Notes: generated by a model not told the origin, from the sequence alone. 64,000 nt of DNA from Chelonoidis abingdonii (GCF_003597395.2 NC_133776.1:34630344-34694343), one strand, 5' to 3'; counted from the stretch's first letter, positions 22,613 to 34,922 are shown. A program made the numbers and translations.

Positions 22613-23199
22613 TGTGTAGCATCTGCTGGCAAATCTTTACTTTTTAATGCCAGCCACAACTTGGCCCTTAAAATGGCAGTGCAAATTTTCCTCTCCATAC
22701 CATGAGTGTATCTCAGTCTAAAGTAGGACATCATTTAGGTCTGAGAGGTGTTGTGTGTGTATATACTCATTCTAGGCATGCCCTTACTGAGGAGACTAGC
22801 AACTAGTTTGCAGTTTACTGTCAGCTGCAGTTGTTGGGGTTTTTTTTGGCATTTGCCACTGCCAACTAGATTGAGAACTAAGGCTACTCCAACTGACTTC
22901 ACATGTAATAGTGACAAGATGGCAGACAATATTCTTTTCCCCTTCTTAAGCCTTTGTAGATGGTTGGTAAAATATGAGAGAAATAGATCATAGCTTGGAT
23001 TATCATAGCTTTTTCTCACTTTTGGTCAAAATGTGCAGTTTTTTTGTTATTGCAAGTAATCCCAGTGGAGATGAGAGGCAAGGTGAGCCATATCTGGGGT
23101 CTGATTCACTGAACTCCAGAGGAGTCTATCCACAGGGAGGGTCGGATATGTTCCTGTTAAAAGCAGTATTACTGCATCAAAATGTACCAGTGAAATGCA
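22613..23199. other. Intronic sequence, nothing recognised
   Basis: No supported feature. Confidence 0.4.
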
Positions 23200-23420
23200 G
23201 GTTTCAGTGGTAGCCGTGTTTAGCCTTATCAGAAAAAAAAAAAAAGGAGTCCTTGTGGCACCTTAGAGACTAACATTTATTTGGGCAGAAGCTTTCATGG
23301 GCTAGAACCCATTTCATCAGATGTATGAAGTAAAGGATACAGGAGCAGGTATAAATACATGAAAGGATGTGAAGTGCTTGAAATACAGTTAATTAAATAA
23401 AACAGGGCTATGGGAATGAT
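23200..23420 (-). mobile_element. Penelope-like element tail, second subfamily
   Basis: Begins GGTTTCAGTGGTAGCCGTG, then an A-run, GGAGTCCTTGTGGCACC, TTAGAGACTAACATTTATTT and GAAGCTTTCATGGG, followed by the GCAGGTATAAATACATG stretch. Related to but distinct from the tails at 15893 and 20422. Confidence 0.65.
23283..23320 (-). ncRNA. Hammerhead-like core, Penelope tail copy D
   Basis: On the minus strand the core CTGATGA is perfect, stem II is ATGGGT/GCCCAT (5 pairs plus one wobble) around TCTA, then GAAA and GC-TTCT-GC. The residue expected to be U before the cleavage site is C (GCCC), which should block cleavage. Confidence 0.45.
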
Positions 23421-24120
23421 TCTCTTTTTATCTCATTTAAGAGTTTCTCCCCTCCTCCCCCCGTCTTTCTTATGTTTTCAACCTAAATGCTTATCTGTGG
23501 AAACAGTAGTTTTGGCCCATAGCAATGGAGTAGCTAGGCACTGGGTTAGGATTTCATTTTTAGTTTGAAATGTTTCCAGCCATGAACGCTGTTCGGAGCC
23601 AGAATCAGTCTACCAGTAAAATAATAGTTGGTGAAAGTTTTAAAAACAAAAATTTGAATTTACACCCATCTCCCCCAGCCAGCCATCCACACATGTGAAA
23701 GAGCAGAGCTCCTCTGGGCTGGAGTTCTTGTGTGCTTGATAGAACGGCCATGTTGTTCTTGAGGTTGTGTCATAGAGGGGAAATTAATAAAACCTGTGAG
23801 AGAATGTTGGCAAGTGAAGGACTGTGGTGAGAAATTCTCTCTCACAGCTCTGTGATCTGCCCGTGTTTCAAGCTTGTATTACTCTTTGTATTATTTTTTT
23901 TTTCTTCTGAAGAAATAAATCTCTCTTCTCAGCAGCAAGTTAGCAAATCTGTATCCTGTATTTGTAATTTAAGGGTTACAGTGGTACAGGTTAGTAGATT
24001 AGCAATTCCTTAACTGGAGTAGCATGTAATGTTCCATAATTGATCGAACATTCCTCTTTTCAAATTGAGCATCTCAAACTTTGATAGTATTTTGTGCTAA
24101 GCAAGGGCAATAAGTTATTT
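23421..24120. other. Intronic sequence, nothing recognised
   Basis: No supported feature. Confidence 0.4.
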
Positions 24121-24238
24121 ATTGATGATTACCTGTTCTGTTAATTCCCTCTGGGGCACCTAGCATTGGCCACTGTCAGAAGACAGGCTACTGGGCTAGA
24201 TGGACCTTTGGTCTGACCCAGTATGGCTGTTCTTATGT
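24121..24238 (+). mobile_element. CR1 LINE 3'-end fragment
   Basis: Carries the CR1 3' UTR landmarks TGATGATTACCTGTTCTGTT, GGGGCACCTAGCATTGGCC and CTAGATGGACCTTTGGTCTG and ends at TTCTTATG, the repeat unit of the tail. Truncated to about 120 bp. Confidence 0.8.
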
Positions 24239-24894
24239 ATTTCTAAGCCTTTACTAAAAACTTACTGAATGAACCTACGAAATCCAATTCAATAAACTCC
24301 TTATTCAAAATAGAAAGAAATGAAATAAAAGTATGTAAGAGAATGTTCCCAGAGAGCTTAGTAATAGCTGAGAGTGCTCTTCTCCATAAATATTTCAACA
24401 TATATTCTTTAATGCATAATCATTAATAAAAAGAGTGCTCTTTGCCTAAGATAATACGTTACTGTGCTTAGGAGAATGAATGGGATAATGTATAATATGA
24501 GAGAAAGCCAGACTGAAAATATGAGTACATCTCTTACCAGAGTGGAAACCCAAATGGCTGCATGGAACAGCATGGAAACATTCAGAGATGCCCTGTAGTA
24601 TGATGACAGGCCATAACTTCATGGGTAGAGTAGGAAAACAGGTATTATTTTCACAGACTGTTTGCATTTCTGCCTTTTTAGTACACTTTTGAGAGTGTTT
24701 AGGATGCTATCAATTCAATATTCATCATCATAACCGTCTTTAGTACAAAACATTGAGGAACTAAGGATTAAAGTGTTTCAGATTAGTGTATTGTTTTAAC
24801 AGTCCTTCAGTTAGCACCCCAATGACATGTTTATGTAAATTATATACAGAGGTTGTTGCTAAGGTCTTATCATGCATTTTGAATGGAAAATCCA
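24239..24894. other. Intronic sequence, nothing recognised
   Basis: No supported feature. Confidence 0.4.
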
Positions 24895-25110
24895 TTTAAT
24901 AAGGTCTTGTGTTTAAAGCACAGAACTGAAAATCCGAAGACATGGATTTTAGTCCCAGTTCTGACACAGCCTTTCTGTGTGACCTTGGGTAAGTCACTAG
25001 GTTTCCTGTTCTGTAGAACAGAGACAATAATGCTTATCTTATTCCTGGGAATGCAGGAAGGCTAAGCTAAATGAGGTTTGCAAAGCATGCTGAAATCCTG
25101 TGATAGAAGA
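24895..25110 (+). mobile_element. MIR-type CORE-SINE
   Basis: Contains AGTTCTGACACAGC, CTGTGTGACCTTGGGTAAGT, CACTAGGTTTCCTGTTCTG and the GCAAAGCATGCTGAAAT-like 3' part, in MIR order. Confidence 0.8.
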
Positions 25111-26235
25111 TGCAAAGTGTAGTTTTATTAATAAAATTTCCTCTGCTAAATTGGAGATTAAAGTTTAGTTTTAGTAAAAATAACCACAAGAATGGTAAGG
25201 TTAGTAAAGGTTTATAATTAATGGGGCCTAATTTAGAGGCTGTAATCAATGAAGCTGCTATTAGAAATAGGTTCTGTATGTTGTTAGTAATGTCTTAAAA
25301 ATGTTCATAACTGTATGTCCTTTCCAGAGAGAGACTGATGAGCAAACATTATATATTTCTAAGTTCAAGATCAGTTGAAAGTTTACTCTGCAAAATTGGT
25401 TTGGAAATCTCTCAAGAACAGGCTTTCTTCATTTAAAAACTTTTAAAATGTTTTATTGTTTTACATAAGAGTTTGTTTTAAAAACTTGCCATTTAATATT
25501 ACTGCTTAATCTTTATTTTTCATAATTTCCTATTCTAAGCATAAGGAGTACTGTGAAAAAAAAAAGTAGGGGGGCAGGGTGGTAAGTGCCACCTACTCTT
25601 ATGGACCAATACTATGATTTACCTGAGTGCACTATATATCATGTTCAAAGTCAGCAATCGAAGGGGGTCCAAAATTAGTAAGCCAAGCAATCAAAGACAA
25701 ATGGAGGGGGACTGACAAGGCATCCAACTCAATGGGAGTGTTGCTAGTGAAGTCAGTGGGAGCAGAATTGAGCCTTGAGGGAGGGGGGAAATGATAAATA
25801 CTAAAAAAAAATTCCTTTGAAATGTTTGCTGAATTATAGGGTCACAGAGATGAGGCATTTTGTCTTTTCCTTTTTTTGTCCAAATGTTTCGATTTTCCCA
25901 TTTTATCTGAAGTAGAGGCTTGCTGGGTGTGGTCTGGTTTTACCAGGAAGGGCAGTTTGTGGAAAGATTCAGTCTATGACTGGGGTCTTGATCGATTTTA
26001 GTGGGATCTGTGGGTGCCCAGCTCTCCTGGGCTGCTCTTTGTGAGTATCTGATTGTACATGTTTACTAATTTCTAATAGTAATATATATTTTAATTTATA
26101 AAACATCCTCCTTCTGCACATGAGGCTTCCAAGGCACTGAATGGACAGTTAATACTTCTATTCACTTGAGTGTCTTTAACTTTCAGTCCTCCTTTGTCTG
26201 AATTTAAGTGAATTTCTTTTTGTTTTGTATTTTAG
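25111..26235. other. Upstream intron end with splice acceptor
   Basis: Unassigned AT-rich intron ending in a T-rich tract and TTTTAG (26230-26235), the acceptor for the PID1 exon. Confidence 0.7.
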
Positions 26236-26382
26236 CATTTTCAGACCATGTTGAAGACCAAGTTGAATGTTCTAACTCTTCGGAAAGAGCCTCTTCCTAC
26301 AGTGATCTTCCATGAGCCAGAAGCCATTGAGCTGTGCACCACAACTCCATTAATGAAGACCCGGGCCCACACTGGATGCAAG
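26236..26382 (+). CDS. PID1: PID1 internal coding exon (partial gene)
   Basis: This 147-bp exon encodes 49 residues beginning HFQTMLKTKLNV and ending RAHTGCK. PID1 is a cytoplasmic PTB-domain adaptor known to bind the LRP1 tail and to dampen insulin/PI3K-AKT signalling; this exon supplies the segment just before the PTB domain. The acceptor is a T-rich tract ending in TTTTAG at 26235, and the donor is AAG/GTATTT at 26382-26388. Both boundaries are phase 0, as I recall for the mammalian exon. Compared with the mammalian protein from memory, about five residues differ, all mild (for example S to T, K to R). The ATG at 26248 is an internal methionine that could start a shorter isoform. The frame stays open past the donor, but that extension is intronic. 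Neither the first exon nor the PTB exon (beginning VTYLGK in mammals) is present, so the flanks are introns. Confidence 0.93.
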
Positions 26383-28144
26383 GTATTTGAAAAATCAAAA
26401 ACCCAAGGTGCAAGACAACTGTGGAATTGTTCCACACGTATAAACAGAAAGTGGAAAAAAATTCTTTTTTTCCTTTTGGAAACCTCATTAAACAATGCTA
26501 ATACTGTGAGGTTTATACATCCAAAGAATCTTTTGGCTTTTTTACATTAACATTCTGCTCCTTAATAAATGAGGTTCTCATGCATAGAGAATGAAATCCC
26601 AAAGCAGTTTTGCAATCCTGGCAATAAATTGCACTTGGATCCTGGGTTCCAAAATTACTTATTATACTCAACATGTAATTGTTCTAGTGATGGTGTCATT
26701 TCACCTTGGCTGATTTAAACATGATTATCGGTAATAACACCGAGATAAAAGATGAGGGTCCCAGGCCTAAACAGGCTGTTTAGTAATCCTTACTAATGTG
26801 CATATAAACCCATTGAAATGGGTTTGCAGGATCAGGCTTGAGATCGTATTTTAAAATATAGAATTAGACCTTGCATTAGTTAACCAGCAAGATGACTTTG
26901 TCCAATTACAGCAAACCACAGCTCCTGAAAAAGTGTATTTGTCCTCTAAACTGCCTAAGTGCGTAAAGTACTTTCTCTTCTGTGACTGTTTAACAGTAGT
27001 GAACAGATCTGCTGGTCTGTCTGGGTATATCTGTTTAAATTAGTTACAAAACTAGGTTAGCCCAGGGGAGCCACAGATGCTATGGGAGACTGAGCTGGAT
27101 TCTCATTTGACTTGTACATCATCAACAGGATTGTTACCTAAGTTCCAGTTGCTGAGCCAGATACATACCTGAGCCCAAAGGTAGTGAGACAATGGTTCCT
27201 GTAGTCTTGGGCGTCACCTGTTGTGCAAGATGCCAGCTGTAAAATAAAACTCTTTCTGATATCACAGTGGTAGGTGAAATAGAAATTTCAAGTTACAAGT
27301 AAAACTTACAAGATCTTTTGTGCCTGTTGTTTCTGGTAATAGCCATTGAGATATTGCCATTTGGTAAAGGTGTGGAGGGAGAGGTTGCTTGATAGTGGTT
27401 TCCTATGCCTTTCATAGCATTCTCAGTAGGTAAAGGAAATGAGTTATGGGTACATTATGAAATGAAATGCTTTACAGTGTTAGGCTGCTTTTCCCTGGTA
27501 TGTTGGCCACCAGTATTTTACGAGCAAACCTTTGTTCTAGGAAGTTTGATATTCTTGTGGCTCTTTGCTGCGAGTGCAGCTGAGAAAAGCTCATGTTCAG
27601 TATCAAGTGCCATTGCTGCATTGTGTTGATACTGTAGAAAATGGGACCAATGAGCCCTACACAATATTATAAGTCATTGCTACTGCCTGAGGTTTCCCTA
27701 ATAATGTCTTTTGTCCTTTGTGTTGATACATAATGAAATTTGGGCAACACCACTAGTCAAAAGTATGGACTGTGAAGAGTCTGGCTTTCACATCTTGTGT
27801 AATGGGGTTAGGCATAGCAACAGTCTCTGAAAGGAAATTTAACTCTGCTTCTGAGAGCATGATTGTAGCGTTCAAATCAGAGAGTACTATTTGACTCATC
27901 CTTCAGTTCTTTAAAAAATGAAACCTCTTGTATTGCACGTGAAGCATGTTGCAGAATGAGTTGGAATCTGTAGCAGTCAGAATCCTATTCCATATTTAGC
28001 TTTTTATGAATTTATGTGAAAAAACACCCTATTTTTGGCTGATGGGCGTGAAAATATCAGCTACCTCTGTATACTTGTCAGTGGCAACTGTATATCATGT
28101 AGTGCTGTAGTCCATCTCCTTGCCAGAATTGTTGCCTACAATGT
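26383..28144. other. Start of the downstream PID1 intron
   Basis: Begins with donor GTATTT. No repeat or gene recognised in the following 1.7 kb. Confidence 0.6.
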
Positions 28145-28410
28145 AGTTTCCAGGGTTTGTTGAGTTCATCTCAAATGACTAGAGATGGGGCTTCTAGTAA
28201 CTTTCCTGGAAGACCATTCCGTATTTGCATTGCTCTTATGGTTAAGAAGTTTTTTTTAGTTATTAGCCCGATTTTCCCCTTTCCCTATTTTACCACATTG
28301 CTACATTTATTTATCCTTCCCTTCAAATATTTGTAGCTGGTTAGGCTTCCTCTCCCCTGGATGCTTAACCTCATTTTTACTTCTGCAGGTAACTTTTTCA
28401 ATAGCAATTG
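28145..28410 (-). mobile_element. Old CR1 LINE fragment
   Basis: Antisense CR1 C-terminal/3' UTR pattern: CTGGAAGACCATTCCG, TTGCTCTTATGGTTAAGAAG and the ATTTTACCACATTGCTAC region align in order with the better-preserved copy at 59300-59460. Confidence 0.5.
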
Positions 28411-29204
28411 CTGTTTTTCTTTTGCCCTTTGATTAGATCCACCAAAGAACCTAGATGAATAATGAAAAACATAGCAAACAGAGTTGGGTAAATAATATGT
28501 GACTATCTGCTGGATGAATAATAGGGAAAATTTAATTGCATCATTTTTTTAAAAAAAATTGTGAAATTTAGCTAAATTATTCAACAAATGTTATTCAGGC
28601 AGCTTTACCCTACCACAGTTTCCCCCCACCATCCAGCTTTAGATTGTTGAGTAAATTTGCTCACTAGATTGGTTTCTGAAAAAAATGTTCACCCAGCCTT
28701 TTAAAAACCATCAGAGTGCCTCCCGTGTCTGCATTTCCTTAATCTGTATACCTAGACTTGCCTTTTTCCAATCTTATCTTATCATTCTAGGCTCACCAAC
28801 ATGACTCCACCAAACAAACACACACTAACACAAACAAGATATAATTTACATTTGATTTTGCAGCACAGAGCTGTAGTTATTCCACGTTCAAAATTCTAAC
28901 AGTCCTGGTTGCTCAGTACAATATTAACTTGTTCAGTGGCACAAGTTCTGACTCCTTCTTGCTATCCCTGCCCTTCTTTTCTCTACCCTCTTTCTTTGAA
29001 ATTCCTGACATATAGGCAAGAGCACTGCTGCAGCGTCAGGATTTCAAGAATGAACACCTCAGATGCCATTGCAGACTCTGCTTGTGATTTCATATAGTTC
29101 ATGATGCAGGCCAGGCCAGCCGAAACTTCCTGGATAGTGTGTGCTGTTAAAGATTCCAATATATTTCTTAAGATGAACAGACTAATTTATGAAAGAGGTG
29201 AGGT
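28411..29204. other. Intronic sequence, nothing recognised
   Basis: No supported feature. Confidence 0.4.
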
Positions 29205-29290
29205 CAGAGCCCAGAATGTAAGCTTGGGTTCTACTTCTACTGCTGACACTGTGTCCTGCTTACGATCTTGGGCAGGATACTCAGGTCTTG
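29205..29290 (+). repeat. Possible MIR fragment
   Basis: GGTTCTACTTCTACTGCTGACAC and ACGATCTTGGGCAGGA resemble the MIR core in order, with strong divergence. Confidence 0.35.
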
Positions 29291-29744
29291 ATCCTACCCG
29301 CTGCTGAGACCCCTTATCTCGCAAGAAAGTCAACAACATGAGTGCCAACAAGATTGGATGCTGCTTTTTTCAGCAATGCTATGAGGTTTAATGTAGTTAA
29401 TGTTTGTAGACAATAACAAAAGAAAAGTGTTTAGCGTTTTGGTCACACTAATAGTTTTGTCAAGAGAGAAACAAAACATCTTGGTTAATCATGGACCTGT
29501 ACATAGAAATTCACTATGAGTTAAACCGAAATACAGCTGGGAAAGGGAGGAGAAGGCTAAGAATAAATGTTTCATTGTTTCCAGCTCACTTGTGGGCCAG
29601 ATTTTTAATCGTGGGTTTCTAAATTGCTCCTACCAAAAATTAAGTACATATCTTTTTGTATATATGCATGAGTGCAATTTAGATTCCCACATATGAAAAT
29701 TTGGCTCCCCCTTCTTCATGTGCTGAGGGTTTAGATTTGATTGT

Positions 29745-30000
29745 AGTTATAGTGGGGTGGGATTTCCCTGGGGGGAGGAGACCCAGTTGAAGGGGCACCG
29801 AGATCCAGGGAGGGGCCCGGGGCCAGCAGAGGACAGGTGGATCACTGGCCTGCAGAGGGCGCTCTGTACCTGGAATCGAGCTAATTCCCCGAAGCAACCA
29901 GCAGGAGGTGCCACGGGGATGAGTCAGCCCGTCTACAACCCCACACTGGGGACATTGCAGACTGTATATGTTATGTGCTGTCCAATACCAAAATATGAGC
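29745..30000 (+). repeat. GC-rich repeat fragment, possible LTR piece
   Basis: An abrupt GC-rich block (GGGAGGGGCCCGGGGCCAGC, CTGCAGAGGGCGCTCTG) in an AT-rich intron, resembling a turtle retroelement segment I have seen before. No termini or coding motifs. Confidence 0.4.
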
Positions 30001-31566
30001 ATCCCCCTATACTCTGTATGCTACCCCCAATGACCAATAACTGATGTTTCAAACTCTCTGTATCATCTATTTATAAACATTCTCTAATAAACTTTTAAAT
30101 CTGACTTGTAGCTCTTTGATTATTAATTGTGATGCATGCTTTTGTTTTCAAGTGGAAACTTTCTCTCCTTTCAGCACAACACTAAGTACTGTAGCATCAG
30201 GTGGAGACTGGAAAGTAGGTTGCTCAAAATGGTTGCTTCTCAAAAGTAGCTGCTTCTGTTGTCCCTTTTAACAGATGTTTTAAAAATTTTATCCTTATCC
30301 TGTGAAGAAAATCAAATATTATGTTAGTTTATGCAGATTTCAAAGCTTCTTGTTTTCTCTCTCAGCTATGGAGGCCTTTACAAGGGATTTTGTGTACTCT
30401 GCTGCTGCTTTTCCAGGCATTGTTACTGTAATGCAAAAGGACAGAGGTTAAAAATGTTGCCTTGTAACTTGTAGAGTGGTGTCATTGGTTGAACATTTGT
30501 ATTAAATTATAAGCCTCTTCAATGTGAAGTCTGTATTGAAGAGTCAGTGACGAGAGTCAGTAGTGGTTTCATTCAAATGTAGTGACCCTGCTCTGAGGAC
30601 AATTTTCATTCTTCCTGTTTTACCATCAGTTTGGATGACATAGTCCCTTATACTTGGATTGACCATGGGGTCTTGATTGAGCAGCATGAGCCTAGCAAGG
30701 AATATTATTAATCAAAGCTGATTTGCCATAGTTTAGGTGCAACTCATTCCTTTCCTAGGGATAAGCTCTTGTTAAATGGCAACATACATTTCCATGATAC
30801 AGCATTTTCAGGTATGATACGTTGCCTGTGGTTTTTCTTTTTTATTTAATTGGGAAGATTAAATTGAAGCTCTTTGCTCATCTCCGTTGGAAATGTAATA
30901 TTAACATTTCTGAAATGACTTATGTGAGCTTAATGCTTTTAAAGTTCTTTTCAAATAAGATGGCAGGTAACTTGCATAGGTGGCATTAGTGAGATAATGA
31001 CCTTTTAAAACCAAATCTGACTCATACTGATAAAGATGAAAAATTAAGAATTATTGGAAGCAGGTATAATGTGTATGCCTGTTATTCTGGAGTTGGTGAA
31101 AAGATATTTTCACCAGCAGTAGAAAGGACCTAATCCTGTGTTGGGAGTTCCCAAATGGTAGTGGTTAGTGTAGTTTTGTGTTCTGTGCATACTGGGGGTT
31201 CTGGCCCACAATTGGAGCTTCTAGGTGCTACTGCAATATACATTGCAATATACATTATACTAATAATCTTCTGTACTTGGTGTCTGGTATGTATCTGTTG
31301 AATGTTGAAGACCCTGGGCCAAATCCTTCTCTTCATGAAACCTATGTTAGTTCATTAACTTTATTGGAGTTACTTCAGATTTAACTAGCGTGACATAAAT
31401 TAGAATTTGACACTCAATGCAAAAATCCATAAGTAATTTCTATAGTTAATAGTAAGCGATTTGCTCTCATGCCTGAAAAATAATGATCTGATTATGTCCC
31501 ACACAAATAAGAAAATTCTCATCAGGATACTTGTAAAATAGCCAGGTGTACTAAAGTTGCCCTCCT
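30001..31566. other. Intronic sequence, nothing recognised
   Basis: No supported feature. Confidence 0.4.
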
Positions 31567-31650
31567 GGGCCTGATTCTGATCTCCTTTGTATTCGAGAAA
31601 TAATGCCTGTGAAGTCACTGGAGTTGCACCAGTTTGAAAGCTGGGGTAAC
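31567..31650. repeat. Palindromic dispersed repeat (GGGCCTGATTCTGAT type)
   Basis: GGGCCTGATTCTGATCTCC on the left, a GTCACTGGAGTTGCACC centre, and a decayed right arm. Same family as 19546-19634. Confidence 0.5.
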
Positions 31651-31834
31651 TAAGAGGATGGGTAGGAACAGACAAAAGTTTAGAATCTTAGAATAATATA
31701 TAATTCATAAATTAAATAATAAGAATTAATAATAATGAATTATTATTTTATTACTGGTAAATATCCTCATTAAATTTTACCAAACTCTTGCTTGGGTATT
31801 ATTTTTTGTCTATTTCTGCATGTCTCTCATGTCT

Positions 31835-31962
31835 ATGTAGATTGCAAATTCTTTGCAGTAGGGAGTTATTGTGTGTCTGTAAAATATCTAAGACAATGGG
31901 ATTCTGATTCTGATGGGACGGAGGCTCTTAGTGATACCATAATGCAAATAATAAATAAATAA
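31835..31962 (+). repeat. LINE 3'-end fragment (L2/CR1-like)
   Basis: GATTGCAAATTCTTTGCAGT, GACAATGGGATTCTGATTCTG and the AATAATAAATAAATAATG tail match 47625-47748 in order. Confidence 0.6.
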
Positions 31963-32200
31963 TGTAACAATAATAACCACATGCAGTGTCTTTTGGACAG
32001 TAACCAAAAGCTAACATGCCAAGTCCCTTTTGGCTAAATATTACACAATAGCCTAATAGTCAGGACCATACCTAACTCCGTCCTTTTCCTCCCAGTTTGT
32101 TTGACAAATCCTGAATTTGCATCTCAATCACTTAAAGAAAAGTGGCAAACTACTACCCTGTACTACATGGTTGCTATTTCCTGCCCATATCTTATGCTAC
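31963..32200. other. Intronic sequence, nothing recognised
   Basis: Ends with CTAC, the left copy of the target duplication of the adjacent LTR. Confidence 0.4.
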
Positions 32201-33486
32201 TGTAAGCAGAGTCAGGATGAGCTCTACTCTGACATCTGGTGGTGAATTATGGGGAGTGTGGAAAGAATCTCAGGGAGTGTGGAAAGGAATTCCAGGTATT
32301 TGCATTGGCACACCCAGCCCACCTAGCATAAGCCTATGGCAGCCTGGGATGGTTATTTTGACAGCTGGGATCCCCAATTTCTTTGTTATTGGGGCAGGAA
32401 GAAAAAAAATGCTGTCACCCTAATTATGTGAGTGAGGAACTATGAGACTGCTTTATGACAGAAATGAATCAACCTAAATTAAGTAGTACTTGCTAGACAA
32501 GGGACATGGGTTCCAAAACCCAGTGAATTGAGAGAGGTTGGGGACTGGTGTGTGTACCTGATGGTCTGGGCCCCTTTTGAGGGCCTGGAACACCAATTGC
32601 ACATCCTCCTCTCTCCACTGTTAAAGAGTAGAGCTAATTTTGATTCCATTAGGAGTCCATCTAGAGACTGCTGAGCTGAATTCATGTTGGGCCAATGGTG
32701 CACCAGCACCAGGGCTCCCCTACTAAGAGCTGAAATCACTAAAAAGAGCTGAGCTGAGATCACTGAGTGCTGTGTTAGCTAGTGGGGGAGCCTGAAGACC
32801 TATCGCTAAGCGGCTGGCAGAGCAGAGCAGTTTGCAGCATGTTGGAGCAGCCCATGGAACAGTGAGCGGAGTGGAGCGGTTTGCAGGAACGGCTGGAGTC
32901 ACTCACGCGTCGGCTGGAGGAGTGGCACAGCTAGTGTAGTGGAGCTGGTCGTGGTGAAGGCTGCCGCAGAACTCCACGGAGAGGCAGAGCAGTTGGCCCT
33001 GGCCCATGTAAGGTGCCCCTTAACATCCGGTGTGGGCTTCCCCTCCCCCCATTTCCACCCAGGCTGGGGGCTGGGAGTAAAACTCTGCAGATAAACTTTT
33101 GAACTCTGGAGTGGCACTGACCAGAGACTTTTGGGTTGTTGGACTTTGGGGTGATTGGATTTAAGACCCTAAGGGGGAAAGGACATTGCCAGACGTACTT
33201 GGAGGTGGGTTTTTTGCTTATGGTTTGTGTTATAATCCTGGTGGTATTTCTCCAATGTGATGCCACATTGTTTCCCTTCTTTATTAAAAGGATTTTGCTA
33301 CACTCAGACTCCGTTCTTGCGAGTGGGGAAGTATTGCCTCCTAGAGGTGCCCGGGGAGTGGTATGTAAGTGTCTCAGGTCACTGGGTGCGGGCTCGAGCT
33401 GGTTATGCATGGTGTTACTGAAACGGAACCCTGGATACTGAACCTGGCCCTTGTTGCTGCCAACTCAGAGGGGCAGAAAGGTTACA
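32201..33486 (+). mobile_element. Solo LTR of an endogenous retrovirus
   Basis: The 1,286-bp element starts TGTAAGCAG and ends AAGGTTACA, giving the TG...CA ends with a TGTAA/TTACA inverted repeat. It is flanked by CTAC on both sides (32197-32200, 33487-33490), a 4-bp target duplication as in gammaretrovirus-like (ERV1) elements. A poly(A) signal ATTAAA at 33283-33288 supports plus orientation. No gag, pol or env is present, so it arose by recombination between two LTRs. Confidence 0.8.
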
Positions 33487-34922
33487 CTACTGAAATCTAG
33501 ATAACCTAGATAGCGAGTAAATGAAATGTGGTGCATATAAAGCTTTTCTTCTCCCTGGAATACTGAGGGTCAGCTTGTGGTCCCTGTCGCTCTGGCCTCT
33601 TTGTGCAATCCTGGTGGAGCAGAGGGGTTGAAAAACTGCCCTAGGAGATCAGTTGAGGTTTCTCCTGGTGTAGGGAAATCCCAGATGACACGAAGTTGAT
33701 TTAAGGGGGTTTGTCAGCTGGCAATTTCTTGGCTGGTCTAATGGCACATAGAGCTCTTTTACAAGCTGAGGTAATGCCCCCAGAGGGCAGTATAATTTAG
33801 AACAGCCGCAGCAGCTTCAGTTTTAGAACAGAGCTCTAGTGCGGCTAAGAATCCAGGTCTTAGTTTAGATTTCAGTTATATAATGAAAGTGCTTGGTTAT
33901 TTGTGTTCAGATATATGGAATCATGTCTAGTAACTTTCAGTTTATCTCTAGGTGTGAGGAGTCTGGTTTCACAGGTGCAGTGGAGATCCCCACTCTGAAC
34001 TAAGCGCACAAGTCAATATTATTCATTCAGAACAGCAGACCATTATGTATTAATATGTAACAGAACATGCATTTGCTTTTTGACATCCCTGGTGCTTAGA
34101 AATCTACTGTTTTGTTTCAGTTTCCTTGAGATAATTTAAAAACTCTCCAAACCTTTAAACATTTATTGCTAATTTGGCTACTCAAACCACAGTTGGGTAG
34201 CTGCTGCATATATTCTGAAACCCCCTTCATCTCATCCTAGACCAAATAAAAATGTTCTCTTTGCAGCTGTAATGAGGTCAGGAGCAGTTTTCCTGAGCAC
34301 AGCTGCATCCAGCCATAAATATAATGTGTCTTGCAGCTAGCTAGCTTTTTGATGGTCTTTATTACCGTTTTGTTAGATCATAACTTGAAGGTGGCCATTA
34401 TCTTTTAATAAAGAAACAAATTGAACAACCCAAACAAACAAACTAATAATAAAACCCTAATCCAGGGTCTATTCTTCTTCTTCCACATATGTGAATGGGA
34501 AGCACAATGCTTCATTTTCTTTTTGCTTCATTAAGGGCTTTCTATCTGTTACATTTAAGCCATGCACACTTTAGACTGCAAATTGACAGTGTTACTTTAA
34601 TTGCCAAGTTCTCCTTCCAGCTCCTCCCAGCTGCATTAGGAAAAGTGGCACAGATCTTAATTGCTTCAGCGTGTTAGAAGACTATATTCATCAGTGGAAG
34701 AGGTGGTGAAATAGGACTTGGTTTTAGAGGTATGATTTCAAAAACTAGAGGGCACAACAGTGCATTACTCTGGGAAAAATTGCTTGTTAGAACATTCATT
34801 TACAGAATGAATAGTTTTCTTGGTCTAGAATTACATGAATTGAAGCATGCTTTGTTTCATTAACCTAAGATTTCAATAGCAAAGTTGTTGCAAAATTTTA
34901 AGAATAATACTTTGTTTTTTCA
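33487..34922. other. Intronic sequence, no confirmed feature
   Basis: Nothing recognised. The repeat-poor stretch 34100-34460 is noted as a possible conserved element. Confidence 0.4.

Noticed and set aside
26383..26550. Extension of the PID1 exon frame to 26550
   Set aside because: A consensus GT donor lies at 26383, the known protein junction falls there, and the sequence beyond becomes AT-rich without similarity to PID1.
32931..33410. A 159-codon minus-strand open frame
   Set aside because: It is antisense to a solo LTR; no retroviral protein motif is present.
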